24,512 bases of DNA from DASPLH01 sp035627675 (GTDB lineage: Bacteria; Acidobacteriota; Terriglobia; Terriglobales; Acidobacteriaceae): contig DASPLH010000038.1 of assembly GCA_035627675.1 (NCBI GenBank), positions 1-24,512 of the forward strand, in the 5' to 3' direction. The position numbers were made by a program, and so were the translations under genes. This document shows positions 9,131 through 16,863 of this stretch, piece by piece. The notes under the pieces were generated by a model. That model had not been told where the DNA came from. It searched no databases and saw only the letters and a program-made list of their open reading frames with translations. The first letter of the stretch is position 1; each line of letters opens with the position of its first letter.

Positions 9131-10871
9131 TCGAACAAAGCTGTCCTCCTCGGGCCCGCAAGGGCCCGCTGGAGGCAGTGCGCGGAGCCAGGGAGCCACA
9201 TCCCTTCCCGGCGCCCTGGTCCGCTTCTGTTCCGGGTGGCGCTCGTTGCTGCCGAACCAGTCGATTGCGACCAAGCTCCTCATCGTGCTGGTTGCCTCGA
9301 TGGTGGCCACGTTCGGAGGACTCGGACTGATGAACATGCGACTGGCGCGCAGGAACGTGGAGGCTAACACCTTCCGGTCTGCGTCACGCATGAGTGAAGT
9401 CGTCGTTCGCAGCGGTTCGCACTACATGCTGCGCGACGACCGCACGGCTCTCTACGAAATGATGGGGACGATCGCCTCCGAGCCCGGCGTCGAGCGTTTG
9501 CGTATCGTCAAGGCCGATGGCCGCATCAGCTATTCGACCGATCCCGAGGAAGTGGGCAAGCTCATCGACAAGGGGCACGAACTGTGCAGCGGCTGTCACG
9601 AAGACGAGGCCAAGCTGACGCTGGACAAGCCGCGCGAGCGCTTCCGGATCTACAACGAGAAGAACCACCGCGTTCTCGCCGTCATCACGCCCATCAACAA
9701 TGAACCCGCATGCAGCAACGCGGCGTGCCACGCGCATCCCGCCGAACAGAAGGTGCTCGGGGTGCTGGACGCGCACATGTCGCTGGCCGAAGCCGACGCG
9801 AACCTCGCGTCCATTCATCGCCGCATGTTCACCTACACTTTCTTCGCCGTAGTGGCGATCCTGGCGATGACCTGGATGGTGATCTGGTGGCTGGTGCATA
9901 GACCGATGCGCGCGCTTCAGTCCGGAACCGAGCGTCTCGCCGCCGGCGCTCTCGGATACCAGATCGACGTCGCCACCAGTGATGAAACCGGCCAGCTGGC
10001 GGATTCGTTCAACACCATGAGCCAGCAGCTGCTGGAAGCGCGCAACGAGATCACAGCCTGGACGCGGACCCTCGAGGGGCGCGTCGAGGAGAAGACGCGC
10101 GAACTCAAGCGCGCCCACGAGCAGATGATGACGGTTGAAAAGATGCTCACCATCGGCGAGATGGCGGCCGTCGTCGCGCACGAAATCAACAACCCGCTCG
10201 CCGGCATTCTGACCTACGCGAAGCTGGTCAAGAAATGGATACTGCGCGGGTTCACCACGGCGGAAGAGAAAAAGGAGGCGACAGAGTGCCTTGACCTGAT
10301 CGCCAACGAGAGCCGCCGGTGCGGCGATCTCGTCAAAAACCTCCTGATGTTCTCGCGCAGGGCACCCATCCACATGGAAAGCACGGACCTGAACGAGATC
10401 ACCACGCGCGCCGTTCGCCTCGTGCAGCACAAAATCGATCTCCAGAACGTCCATGTTGAGGTTTCACTTCAGAAGGCGCTCCCCAGCGCGTACTGCGACG
10501 GATCGCAGATCGAGCAGGTTCTGCTGGCGTTAATCATGAATGCCATTGACGCCATGCCGCACGGGGGAAACCTGTGGGTCAGCACTACCCTGCTCGAACA
10601 CAACGAGATCGAATTGAAGGTGCGCGACGACGGCATGGGAATCCCTCCGGAACTCCACACCAAGATCTTCGAGCCCTTCACCACGACCAAGGAAGTCGGC
10701 AAGGGCGTCGGCCTTGGTTGTGCGATCAGCAAAGGAATCGTCGAGCGGCATGGCGGCCGCATCGATCTGCAATCGGAACTGGGCGTTGGAACGACATTCC
10801 GGGTGATCCTGCCGCTGGATTCCCGCGTCTCCGAACAAGCCCAATCGGCACTGGCCGGCGCCGGCGCGTAG
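9117..10871 (+). CDS. Membrane sensor histidine kinase with two haem c motifs in its sensor domain
   Basis: This 584-residue kinase has membrane segments at about 49-70 and 238-261 bounding an extracytoplasmic sensor. That sensor contains CSGCH (157-161), a standard haem c site, and CSNAACH (199-205), the CX4CH variant seen in some multihaem cytochromes. A HAMP domain (about 262-315) and a coiled coil follow. The HisKA domain has His355 in VVAHEINNPLAG, and the HATPase domain has N475 (NAIDAM), DDGMGIP (504-510) and the loop around 518-534. The start is ATG 9117, since upstream in-frame ATGs lie deep inside the HybB-like gene. Overlap with that gene and the response regulator 33 bases downstream imply that it monitors redox state, or a haem ligand such as NO or oxygen, for this module. 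Covalent haem attachment is predicted, not shown. Confidence 0.87.
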   Translation: MPAVDRTKLSSSGPQGPAGGSARSQGATSLPGALVRFCSGWRSLLPNQSIATKLLIVLVASMVATFGGLGLMNMRLARRNVEANTFRSASRMSEVVVRSGSHYMLRDDRTALYEMMGTIASEPGVERLRIVKADGRISYSTDPEEVGKLIDKGHELCSGCHEDEAKLTLDKPRERFRIYNEKNHRVLAVITPINNEPACSNAACHAHPAEQKVLGVLDAHMSLAEADANLASIHRRMFTYTFFAVVAILAMTWMVIWWLVHRPMRALQSGTERLAAGALGYQIDVATSDETGQLADSFNTMSQQLLEARNEITAWTRTLEGRVEEKTRELKRAHEQMMTVEKMLTIGEMAAVVAHEINNPLAGILTYAKLVKKWILRGFTTAEEKKEATECLDLIANESRRCGDLVKNLLMFSRRAPIHMESTDLNEITTRAVRLVQHKIDLQNVHVEVSLQKALPSAYCDGSQIEQVLLALIMNAIDAMPHGGNLWVSTTLLEHNEIELKVRDDGMGIPPELHTKIFEPFTTTKEVGKGVGLGCAISKGIVERHGGRIDLQSELGVGTTFRVILPLDSRVSEQAQSALAGAGA

Positions 10872-10904
10872 TCCTGCCGGCGCGCGTGAGATAGGAGCAA
10901 TACC

Positions 10905-12284
10905 GTGAACGAGAACAAGGGACGCCTGCTGATCGTGGACGATGAACTCAGCGTACGCGATTCCCTGGGTAAGTGGTTCCGGGAAGAAGGATACGAAGTT
11001 GTCACGTCGGAGAACGCGAATGACGCGCTGTTGCGACTCGCCGAGCAGCGATTCGACCTTGCCCTGCTCGACATCAAGATGCGCGGCACCGACGGGATCG
11101 AACTCCAGAAGCGCATCCACGAACTCGACCCCGAGCTCGTCGTCATCATGATGACCGGGTATGCATCGGTCGAGACCGCGGTCACGGCGCTGAAGAACGG
11201 GGCGTATGACTACGTCACCAAGCCGCTCGACCCGGATGAAATCGCGCACCTCATCGAGAATGCGCTTTCGCACCGTCGGGCTCGAGAGGAAAGCGCGCGA
11301 CTGCGGGACCACGTGAGCGAAGTGACGCGGCCCAGCGAACTCATCGGCCAGAGCGCCGCCATGGCGCGCGTATTCGAGGCCATACAGACGGTCGGCCCCA
11401 CCGACGCAACCGTGCTCATCACCGGAGAGAGCGGAACCGGAAAAGAGCTGGTCGCCCGCGCCGTGCACTACGCGAGCGCCCGCCGCTTCCATCCGCTGGT
11501 TGCGATCCATTGCGGAGCGTTGACGGAGACCCTGCTGGAGAGTGAGCTCTTCGGGCACGAGAAGGGCGCATTCACCGGCGCGCAATACCGCAAGAAGGGA
11601 AAATTCGAAGTTGCCGAGGGTGGCACGGTTTTCCTCGACGAGATCGGGGATATCAGCCTGAAGACGCAGACGGACCTGTTGCGCGTCCTGCAGGAGCGGG
11701 AGATCGTGCGCGTCGGAGGCAATCAGTCCGTCAAGGTGGACTTCCGCTGCGTGGCGGCCACCAACAAGCCGCTCGAGCGCCTGATCGACGAAGGCAAGTT
11801 CAGGCCGGACCTCTTCTATCGCCTGAACGTATTCCGGGTCGAACTGCCGGCCCTGCGCGAGCGGAAGGAGGACATCCCGCTGCTCGTCACGCACTTCGTC
11901 CGCAAGTTCTCGCGCGAGATGAACAAGCGCATCACGCGGGTCTCGCCGCGCGCCATGGACCAGCTACAGCAGCACTCCTGGCCCGGCAATGTGCGCGAGT
12001 TGGAGAACGCCGTGGAGCGCGCCATGGTGGTCGCACAGGAACCCGAGCTTCGCGAGTGCGACTTCACGGTCGGCGGACGTACCAACCTGGCGGCTGCGAC
12101 GGCCATCGACGGCCGCTCGCTCGAGGAGATCGAGCGCGCCCACATCCTCCGGGTGCTGGACGAGTGTGGCGGAAACCAGACCCGCGCAGCCGAGGTACTC
12201 GACATTGACCGGGTAACGCTGCACCATAAGTTGAAGAAGTACGGTTGGTCGAAGTCTGCCATGGGGGCCGCTGTCGAAAAATGA
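10905..12284 (+). CDS. NtrC-type sigma-54-dependent response regulator
   Basis: The 459-residue protein is the probable partner of the kinase just upstream. Its receiver domain (1-120) has the acidic pair D12/D13, phospho-acceptor D56 in LALLDIK and K106. The AAA+ domain has Walker A GESGTGKE (174-181), the sigma-54 contact loop GAFTGA (221-226), Walker B TVFLDEIG (240-247) and the R-finger region FYRLNVFRVELP. The C-terminal Fis-type HTH is at about 419-445. All catalytic features are intact, so it should open sigma-54 promoters when phosphorylated. GTG 10905 is preceded by AGGAG with seven bases of spacing. Its stop overlaps the archaemetzincin start (ATGA). I could not identify a convincing sigma-54 promoter in the window, so its targets may lie elsewhere. 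Confidence 0.93.
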   Translation: MNENKGRLLIVDDELSVRDSLGKWFREEGYEVVTSENANDALLRLAEQRFDLALLDIKMRGTDGIELQKRIHELDPELVVIMMTGYASVETAVTALKNGAYDYVTKPLDPDEIAHLIENALSHRRAREESARLRDHVSEVTRPSELIGQSAAMARVFEAIQTVGPTDATVLITGESGTGKELVARAVHYASARRFHPLVAIHCGALTETLLESELFGHEKGAFTGAQYRKKGKFEVAEGGTVFLDEIGDISLKTQTDLLRVLQEREIVRVGGNQSVKVDFRCVAATNKPLERLIDEGKFRPDLFYRLNVFRVELPALRERKEDIPLLVTHFVRKFSREMNKRITRVSPRAMDQLQQHSWPGNVRELENAVERAMVVAQEPELRECDFTVGGRTNLAAATAIDGRSLEEIERAHILRVLDECGGNQTRAAEVLDIDRVTLHHKLKKYGWSKSAMGAAVEK

Positions 12285-12820
12285 GGAAGTCTCTCCAGCT
12301 ACTACCGATCGGGGCGCCCGACCCGGATCTGCTGGAATGGCTCCGCTACGAGTTGAGCGACGGGTTCCGCGTGGATTGCGACCTGATGGAACCCATCGAT
12401 CCCGGCTTCGCCTTCCAACCCGAGCGCAAGCAGTACCATTCGACGGAACTGCTTCACGCCATGGCTCGCCACGTCGGCCGGAACACGTGGCGCGTGCTCG
12501 GCGTCACCTCGCTGGACCTCTACATACCGATTCTTACGTTCGTGTTCGGCGAGGCACAGTTGGGAGGGCGCTGCGCCGTCGTGTCCTACCATCGTTTGCG
12601 CCAGGAGTTCTACGGTCTGCCGAACGATCGCGACCTGCTCGCCCAGCGCCTGCTGGTCGAGTCCGTGCACGAGCTTGGACACACGATGCACCTCACCCAC
12701 TGCCCCGACCATTTCTGCGTCATGTCCTCTTCGCACGCGGTGGAGTGGATCGACATCAAGCAGCACACGTTCTGTCGCGAGTGCGCGAACCGCGCCGTGA
12801 TGTCCGGTGGAGCCCGGTAA
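12281..12820 (+). CDS. Archaemetzincin-type zinc metalloprotease
   Basis: The 179-residue protein matches the archaemetzincin family of small zinc peptidases. The metal site reads HELGHTMHLTHC (130-141), with zinc ligands H130, H134 and H140 and catalytic E131. The second zinc site of the family is also present: C141, then C146-V-M148 and CREC (165-168). M148 is the Met-turn. The glycine normally found at HExxHxxGxxH is His137 here, an unusual change at a position that shapes the metzincin fold. There is no signal peptide, so the protein is cytoplasmic. The start ATG 12281 overlaps the response regulator stop as ATGA, placing it in the same operon and making a role in the redox response plausible. 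Native substrates of the family are not well established, so none is named. Confidence 0.85.
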   Translation: MRKSLQLLPIGAPDPDLLEWLRYELSDGFRVDCDLMEPIDPGFAFQPERKQYHSTELLHAMARHVGRNTWRVLGVTSLDLYIPILTFVFGEAQLGGRCAVVSYHRLRQEFYGLPNDRDLLAQRLLVESVHELGHTMHLTHCPDHFCVMSSSHAVEWIDIKQHTFCRECANRAVMSGGAR

Positions 12821-12828
12821 CACCGCAC

Positions 12829-12858
12829 TTCAAACCGAAGCGCGCCGGTTGCTACAAT
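12829..12858 (+). promoter_or_regulatory. Extended -10 promoter abutting the 4-epimerase start
   Basis: TTGCTACAAT (12849-12858) contains TG-N-TACAAT, an extended -10 box. TTCAAA (12829-12834) is a possible -35 with 18-base spacing. Transcription would begin near 12865, two bases before ATG 12867, and no Shine-Dalgarno is visible. The message is therefore predicted to be leaderless. The same TTGCTAYRAY motif precedes the TonB fusion gene and the 2-epimerase gene. Confidence 0.5.
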
Positions 12859-12866
12859 CTCTGGCT

Positions 12867-13817
12867 ATGAGCAAAGTCCTGGTAACTGGCATAGCCGGAT
12901 TCATCGGCTCGAGCATCGCGCGCGCGCTGCTTCACGAAGGCGCGCAGGTTTGCGGCATCGACAATCTTTGCACGGGAAACATGGAGAACCTGGCGGAGAT
13001 CCTCGACCGGATCGAATTCATCCAGGGCGACATCAACGACCCCGACACCGTCGCTCGTGCATGCGGCGGCGCCCAGTATGTCTTCCACCAGGCCGCGATT
13101 CCCTCCGTGCCGAAGTCGGTCAAAGACCCCGTTGGGAGCAACCTTGCCAACATCGACGGAACATTGTCGGTCCTGGTGGCTGCCCGCGACGCGAAGGTGA
13201 AGCGCGTGATCTACGCGGCTTCGTCGTCGGCCTATGGCGACCAGCCCACGCTGCCGAAGCGCGAAGATATGCCGCCCGCGCCGATCTCGCCATACGCTGT
13301 TCAGAAACTCGCGGGCGAGTACTATATGGGCTCGTTCTGGAAGGTGTACGGCCTCGAGACGGTTTCCCTGCGCTACTTCAACATCTTCGGTCCGCGACAG
13401 GACCCTACCTCGCCGTACTCCGGCGTGCTGGCCAAGTTCACGACCCAGATGTTGCAAGGCGAGACGCCCACGATTTTCGGCGATGGCGAGACGAGCCGCG
13501 ACTTCACGTACATCGATAATGCGGTGCAGGCAAATCTCAAGGCGGCAAAGGCCAACTCGTCTGTTGCGGGAGGAATGTTCAACGTCGCCACGGGAGTCCG
13601 CGTCACATTGAACCAGGCGTTCGAGGCGCTCCGGAAGGTGACCGGATACAGCGGTGGCGTGAACTATGCGCCCGAGCGCGAAGGCGATGTGAAGCACTCG
13701 CTGGCAGACATCTCCGCCGCTGCCGCCGCCCTGGGATACTCTCCGACTGTTTCGTTCGAGGACGGACTGGGTCACACGGTCGCATGGTACCGGGAAGCGG
13801 GTGTCGGGGCGCGGTAG
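12867..13817 (+). CDS. NAD-dependent UDP-sugar 4-epimerase (WbpP/GalE-like)
   Basis: The 316-residue product is an extended short-chain dehydrogenase. The NAD-binding TGIAGFIGSS (7-16) is at the N-terminus; ASSSAYGD (118-125) and the catalytic YAVQK (143-147) follow. The segments RYFNIFGPRQDPTSPYSGVL (169-188) and SRDFTYIDNAV (210-220) bind the nucleotide sugar. The pattern is closest to WbpP/TviC-type UDP-GlcNAc 4-epimerases, which make UDP-GalNAc, but UDP-Glc/Gal activity is possible. ATG 12867 is chosen because the NAD motif follows at once; the upstream ATG 12807 lies inside the protease gene and would add unrelated residues. It lies 46 bases after the protease but has its own promoter candidate. 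With the 2-epimerase at 18336-19409 it suggests amino-sugar supply for a surface polysaccharide. Confidence 0.85.
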   Translation: MSKVLVTGIAGFIGSSIARALLHEGAQVCGIDNLCTGNMENLAEILDRIEFIQGDINDPDTVARACGGAQYVFHQAAIPSVPKSVKDPVGSNLANIDGTLSVLVAARDAKVKRVIYAASSSAYGDQPTLPKREDMPPAPISPYAVQKLAGEYYMGSFWKVYGLETVSLRYFNIFGPRQDPTSPYSGVLAKFTTQMLQGETPTIFGDGETSRDFTYIDNAVQANLKAAKANSSVAGGMFNVATGVRVTLNQAFEALRKVTGYSGGVNYAPEREGDVKHSLADISAAAAALGYSPTVSFEDGLGHTVAWYREAGVGAR

Positions 13818-13872
13818 CTTCAGGCGGGCACCAAGCGGCGTATCGGTTTGGCTGCATCATTTTTCCGCAACT

Positions 13873-13888
13873 GTGCAAATGTTTGCAC
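13873..13888. promoter_or_regulatory. 16-base palindromic operator candidate upstream of the PilZ gene
   Basis: GTGCAAA (13873-13879) and TTTGCAC (13882-13888) form a perfect inverted repeat around TG. A further GTGCAA half-site occurs at 13951-13956. The rest of the 237-base gap between the epimerase and PilZ genes shows a T-rich run near 13920 and a small hairpin TCCGTTT-AGA-AAACGGA (14023-14039) close to the PilZ start, but no gene. The regulator is unknown. Confidence 0.4.
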
Positions 13889-14054
13889 GTTCTGAATGCA
13901 AGACCCGCAGTTTTCGTGTGTTTTTTCAGACCGCGTCTAGGCCACGAAAGTGCAAGTAGATCCATCGGGGTAGGCCCCAGGTATTCCACCAACACGGTCG
14001 ACTGAGCGGTTTTGAGGGTCGTTCCGTTTAGAAAACGGAGTGTAGTCCAAACAC

Positions 14055-14375
14055 ATGGATGAACGTCGCGCAGCCCAGCGGTTCCCGATGCGGATTCCGT
14101 TGCGAGTCAGATTCCAGAGTGGCGAAGCCCCTGGGTTCACACGCGATATAAGCACACGCGGGGTATTCTTTCTCGTCGAAGACGAAACCCAACCCAAGAT
14201 CAACGAGGACGTGGAATTCATCATCACGTTTCCGCCAGAAATCACGCTGACAACCAGTTTGCGTGTCCGCTGCAACGCGAGAGTAGTCCGGTCACTGAAA
14301 GCCTGGCCAGACCAGGTCGGGATTGCCGCCGAGATCCACCATTACCAGTTCCTGCACGCCGCCACCGACGCATAG
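14055..14375 (+). CDS. Stand-alone PilZ domain protein
   Basis: This 106-residue protein consists of a single PilZ domain. It has the two cyclic-di-GMP contacts of the family: RRAAQR at residues 4-9 (RxxxR) and DISTRG at 31-36 (D/NxSxxG). PilZ proteins of this type bind cyclic di-GMP and act by contact with partners that control motility, exopolysaccharide or transcription. The start is the first ATG of the frame and puts the RxxxR motif at the usual N-terminal position; no good Shine-Dalgarno is visible, and GGAG is about 15 bases away. It is followed by a bidirectional terminator. Nearby glycan and regulatory genes fit a cell-surface role, but the partner is not known. Confidence 0.85.
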   Translation: MDERRAAQRFPMRIPLRVRFQSGEAPGFTRDISTRGVFFLVEDETQPKINEDVEFIITFPPEITLTTSLRVRCNARVVRSLKAWPDQVGIAAEIHHYQFLHAATDA

Positions 14376-14394
14376 ACCGGGCGGTTAGAAGAGC

Positions 14395-14425
14395 AAAAAG
14401 CCAGACGCGGAGTCTGGCTCTCTTT
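14395..14425. terminator. Bidirectional rho-independent terminator
   Basis: AGCCAGAC (14399-14406) pairs with GTCTGGCT (14412-14419) around the loop GCGGA. It is followed by CTCTTTT on the plus strand and by TTTTT on the minus strand. It lies between the convergent PilZ and DUF6982-like genes and should stop both transcripts. Confidence 0.85.
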
Positions 14426-14470
14426 TGGCCTGAATTGCCGTCTTACCGTATGCCGCGCCGCCTGGAGCGG

Positions 14471-14959
14471 CTAGATCGCGCGCACCCCGAGAACGCGGAA
14501 GTCTTTGATGGAGGTCTTCGGGACGTAAACCAGCTGGTTATTCCCTCCGGGGTCTGTGGGCAGAAGCAGGAGGGCGGATTCCCGCAGGTAATCCACGGAG
14601 TTTCGCAGGATTCCCTCCATGATCTCGCCATCCACAAACTCCACCTGCACCCAGACGCCGTCATGAACCGGCGAGTCCTGATGGAACCGCAGGTCCTTCC
14701 GGTCTCTCTCTCCTTCGAAGCTGGACACGAAAAACACGGCCTTGGCGGCTTCTGTCGATATCTCCTCGTACGAGCCGGATCCAAGCGGGCGCAACCTGAG
14801 GGTGCTCAGGCACAGGCCGTTGCGATGACGCTGCAGATCCTGGACGGTAATCCCCTTCTCGAGTTGGACGAAGCCTTTCACGAGCCCGCCGGCACCGTTG
14901 ATGACGACGCGTTGCTCATCGGACCTGACTTCGAGATTCGGGTCGTTCGAGTTATGCAT
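14471..14959 (-). CDS. Uncharacterised protein, DUF6982-like
   Basis: This 162-residue cytoplasmic protein has no signal peptide or membrane segment. Its second half (AKAVFFVSSFEGERDRKDLR, then SPVHDGVWVQVEFVDGEIMEGI and later RLVYVPKTSIKDFRVLGV-like residues) resembles a small beta-rich domain, probably DUF6982, that I associate with acidobacterial and related genomes; its function is unknown. The start MHNSND overlaps the end of the sigma-54 activator by eight bases on the same strand, so the two are almost certainly co-transcribed and translationally coupled. The pairing suggests a role in the activator's pathway. An Hfq- or PilZ-like small barrel fold is conceivable from the alternating strands, but this is speculation. 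The family name is from memory and moderately sure. Confidence 0.7.
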   Translation of the reverse strand: MHNSNDPNLEVRSDEQRVVINGAGGLVKGFVQLEKGITVQDLQRHRNGLCLSTLRLRPLGSGSYEEISTEAAKAVFFVSSFEGERDRKDLRFHQDSPVHDGVWVQVEFVDGEIMEGILRNSVDYLRESALLLLPTDPGGNNQLVYVPKTSIKDFRVLGVRAI

Positions 14960-16379
14960 GAACCGGAGCCACCAGGTTGTACTGCTTGATCTTGTACAGA
15001 AGAGCCTTGTAACTGATCTGGAGATCTACGGCAGCCTTCTTGCGGTTCCAGCCGTTTGCGTCGAGGGCGCGCGCGATGGCAATCGCCTCGGCATCGTCCT
15101 TGAGGCTTCTGACCAGCATCTTCAGACCGCGCCCGTTGCTGTCCACGACCATCGGCGATTCGGGATAGGACCCCACCGCGGGGGCCAGTTCGGACAACAT
15201 GACGGACTCGTCGCCGAGCACCAGGAAGCGCTTTGCGAAGTTCTCGAGTTCGCGCAGGTTTCCGGGCCAGTTGTGGTTGCAGCACGCCTGCATCAGCACC
15301 GGTGAGATATCGAGCGGCTGACGACCGTACTTCTCCGCGATTTTGCGCATGAAGTACTTCAGCAGGATCGGGATCTCTTCCTTGCGTTCGCGCAGCGGCG
15401 GCAGGTTGAGCGTGAATCCGTTCAAGCGGTAGAACAGGTCTTCGCGGAACTTGCGCTGCGCGATCGCCGCCTTGATATCGATGTTCGTCGCGGCGATGAC
15501 TCGCACGTCCACCTTCACCGTCGTGCGGCTGCCGAGGCGCGAGAAGCTGCCGTCCTGGAGCACCTGGAGAAGCTTTGCCTGGAGCGAAGGAGGCATCTCG
15601 CCGATTTCGTCGAGGAGGATGGTCCCGTTGTTGCAGATCTCGAACTTGCCGGGCTTTGCCTTGGTCGCGCCCGTGAAGGCTCCCTGCTCGTAACCGAACA
15701 GTTCGCTCTCCAGCAGGTCCGCCGGCATGGCCGCGCAGTTGACCTTGAGGAACGTCCGGTGTGCGCGAGGCGACACCTTGTGGATGTAGTGGGCAAGAAT
15801 CTCCTTGCCTGTACCGCTCTCGCCGAGTATCAGCACCGGCAAATCCACACGCGCCACGAGCGAGCACTGCGAGCGGATTTCCTTCATCCGCTGATTGCAA
15901 TGCACGAAGGACACATCGCCGTCGAGCGGGATTTCATGGGCTGCTTCGGCGCCGGACGTGTCCCCACGTCCCAGGCACGCCTGGAGAGCGTTGCGAAGCT
16001 CCGGTCTTCCAAAGGGCTTCTGCACCACGTCACGCGCACCCATCTGCATCGCCCGCACTACGTCGCGAGCATCGCCGGAAGAAGACAGCAGGACGATGCG
16101 AAGCCACGGCGCCGCAAGCCGCATTTCCGACAGGGTCATCAAGCCTTCGGAGTCGAACCGGTGGGTATTGAACAGAACGATGTCGGGCTTCACTCCGCTG
16201 GCGAGCTGGCGCACGGCGTCTTCGCCGTCGGGACTCACCGACACGGAGTACTCATCCGCCAACAGTCTGCGGACATACTCCCACATGGCGGGATCGGCAT
16301 TGACGACAAGCACGTGCGGAACGCGATTGGCGGCGAGAGCGGGAGTGCGGTTTACGTAGGCGATGGAAGTGGCTGCCAT
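14952..16379 (-). CDS. Sigma-54-dependent transcriptional activator with degenerate receiver
   Basis: From ATG 16379 the product has 475 residues. Its receiver-like domain (about 20-135) carries Asn71 where the phospho-acceptor Asp should be (DIVLFN), and the N-terminal acidic pair is reduced to NAD; the conserved Lys (QKPFG, K121) is kept. The AAA+ domain is intact: GESGTGKE (186-193), GAFTGA (233-238), and Walker B TILLDEIGEM. A Fis-type HTH ends the protein (NRKKAAVDLQISYKALLYKI). It should drive sigma-54 promoters, but control by phosphorylation is doubtful. The start is chosen for GGGGA just upstream; an ATG 12 bases earlier is possible. Its last codons overlap the DUF6982-like gene, which may supply or modulate its signal. 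No histidine kinase is adjacent. Confidence 0.9.
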   Translation of the reverse strand: MAATSIAYVNRTPALAANRVPHVLVVNADPAMWEYVRRLLADEYSVSVSPDGEDAVRQLASGVKPDIVLFNTHRFDSEGLMTLSEMRLAAPWLRIVLLSSSGDARDVVRAMQMGARDVVQKPFGRPELRNALQACLGRGDTSGAEAAHEIPLDGDVSFVHCNQRMKEIRSQCSLVARVDLPVLILGESGTGKEILAHYIHKVSPRAHRTFLKVNCAAMPADLLESELFGYEQGAFTGATKAKPGKFEICNNGTILLDEIGEMPPSLQAKLLQVLQDGSFSRLGSRTTVKVDVRVIAATNIDIKAAIAQRKFREDLFYRLNGFTLNLPPLRERKEEIPILLKYFMRKIAEKYGRQPLDISPVLMQACCNHNWPGNLRELENFAKRFLVLGDESVMLSELAPAVGSYPESPMVVDSNGRGLKMLVRSLKDDAEAIAIARALDANGWNRKKAAVDLQISYKALLYKIKQYNLVAPVHA

Positions 16380-16863
16380 ATTTCCCCACATTCGGTAAAG
16401 GGCGCTGTGCGCGCGATATCACTGGGGCCGTTTACTTGCCCGGCTGGGGCCAACAAGAATCCGGCACGCGTTGCGTAACGCGTGGAATGGGTCAGATAGG
16501 GCCCTTAAAGGCACATGGGCCAGTATCGACACACATCACTGAATCCAAGTTGGATCCGTCGGGACGACTACTCGGGGGGAGCTGGAAAAGGACAACCTTC
16601 GTCCTGAGTGTCTGCATAGTAGGAAAACAAGTTCCATCTGTCAACAAACAAATGTAAATCCATTCGCCTTGCATGCAACACTTTGCAGATTGTAAAACCG
16701 GCCTCCAAGGCAAGGTCATGAGCAGCAGAGACTTACGCTGTGGCGGCTATTCCGTTGCTTGTCTCCGTACCGTAATCTACGGTTACCGATTTGCTACAAC
16801 CCAGGAGAAACGCGCACCTCGGCGGGAGCCGCAGGCTTCTGCCTGCACGGGAACAGCAGTGCC
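16380..16863. other. Divergent intergenic region between sigma-54 activator and TonB fusion gene
   Basis: These 484 bases hold no credible gene. I see an extended -10 box TTGCTACAAC (16791-16800) facing the TonB fusion gene, a hairpin ACCGTA-ATC-TACGGT (16769-16783) just upstream of it, and a leader hairpin GCAGGC-TTCT-GCCTGC (16831-16846) shortly before the start codon. The part 16400-16700 shows nothing I can name. Confidence 0.5.
16791..16800 (+). promoter_or_regulatory. Extended -10 promoter for the GAF-TonB gene
   Basis: TTGCTACAAC contains TG-N-TACAAC, nearly identical to the box before the 4-epimerase gene. A start near 16807 would give a leader of about 57 bases, which includes the 6-bp hairpin at 16831-16846. 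The evidence is motif similarity only. Confidence 0.4.

Noticed and set aside
16741..16758. Possible sigma-54 promoter before the GAF-TonB gene
   Set aside because: GG and GC elements are 12 bases apart and TTGC is present, but the -24 element reads CGGCTA where TGGCAC is expected. The extended -10 box downstream explains transcription more simply.
16769..16800. GGTTACCGAT as the end of a GEMM riboswitch before the GAF-TonB gene
   Set aside because: Only this short end matches; the conserved 5' half of the motif is missing and a simple hairpin accounts for the pairing.
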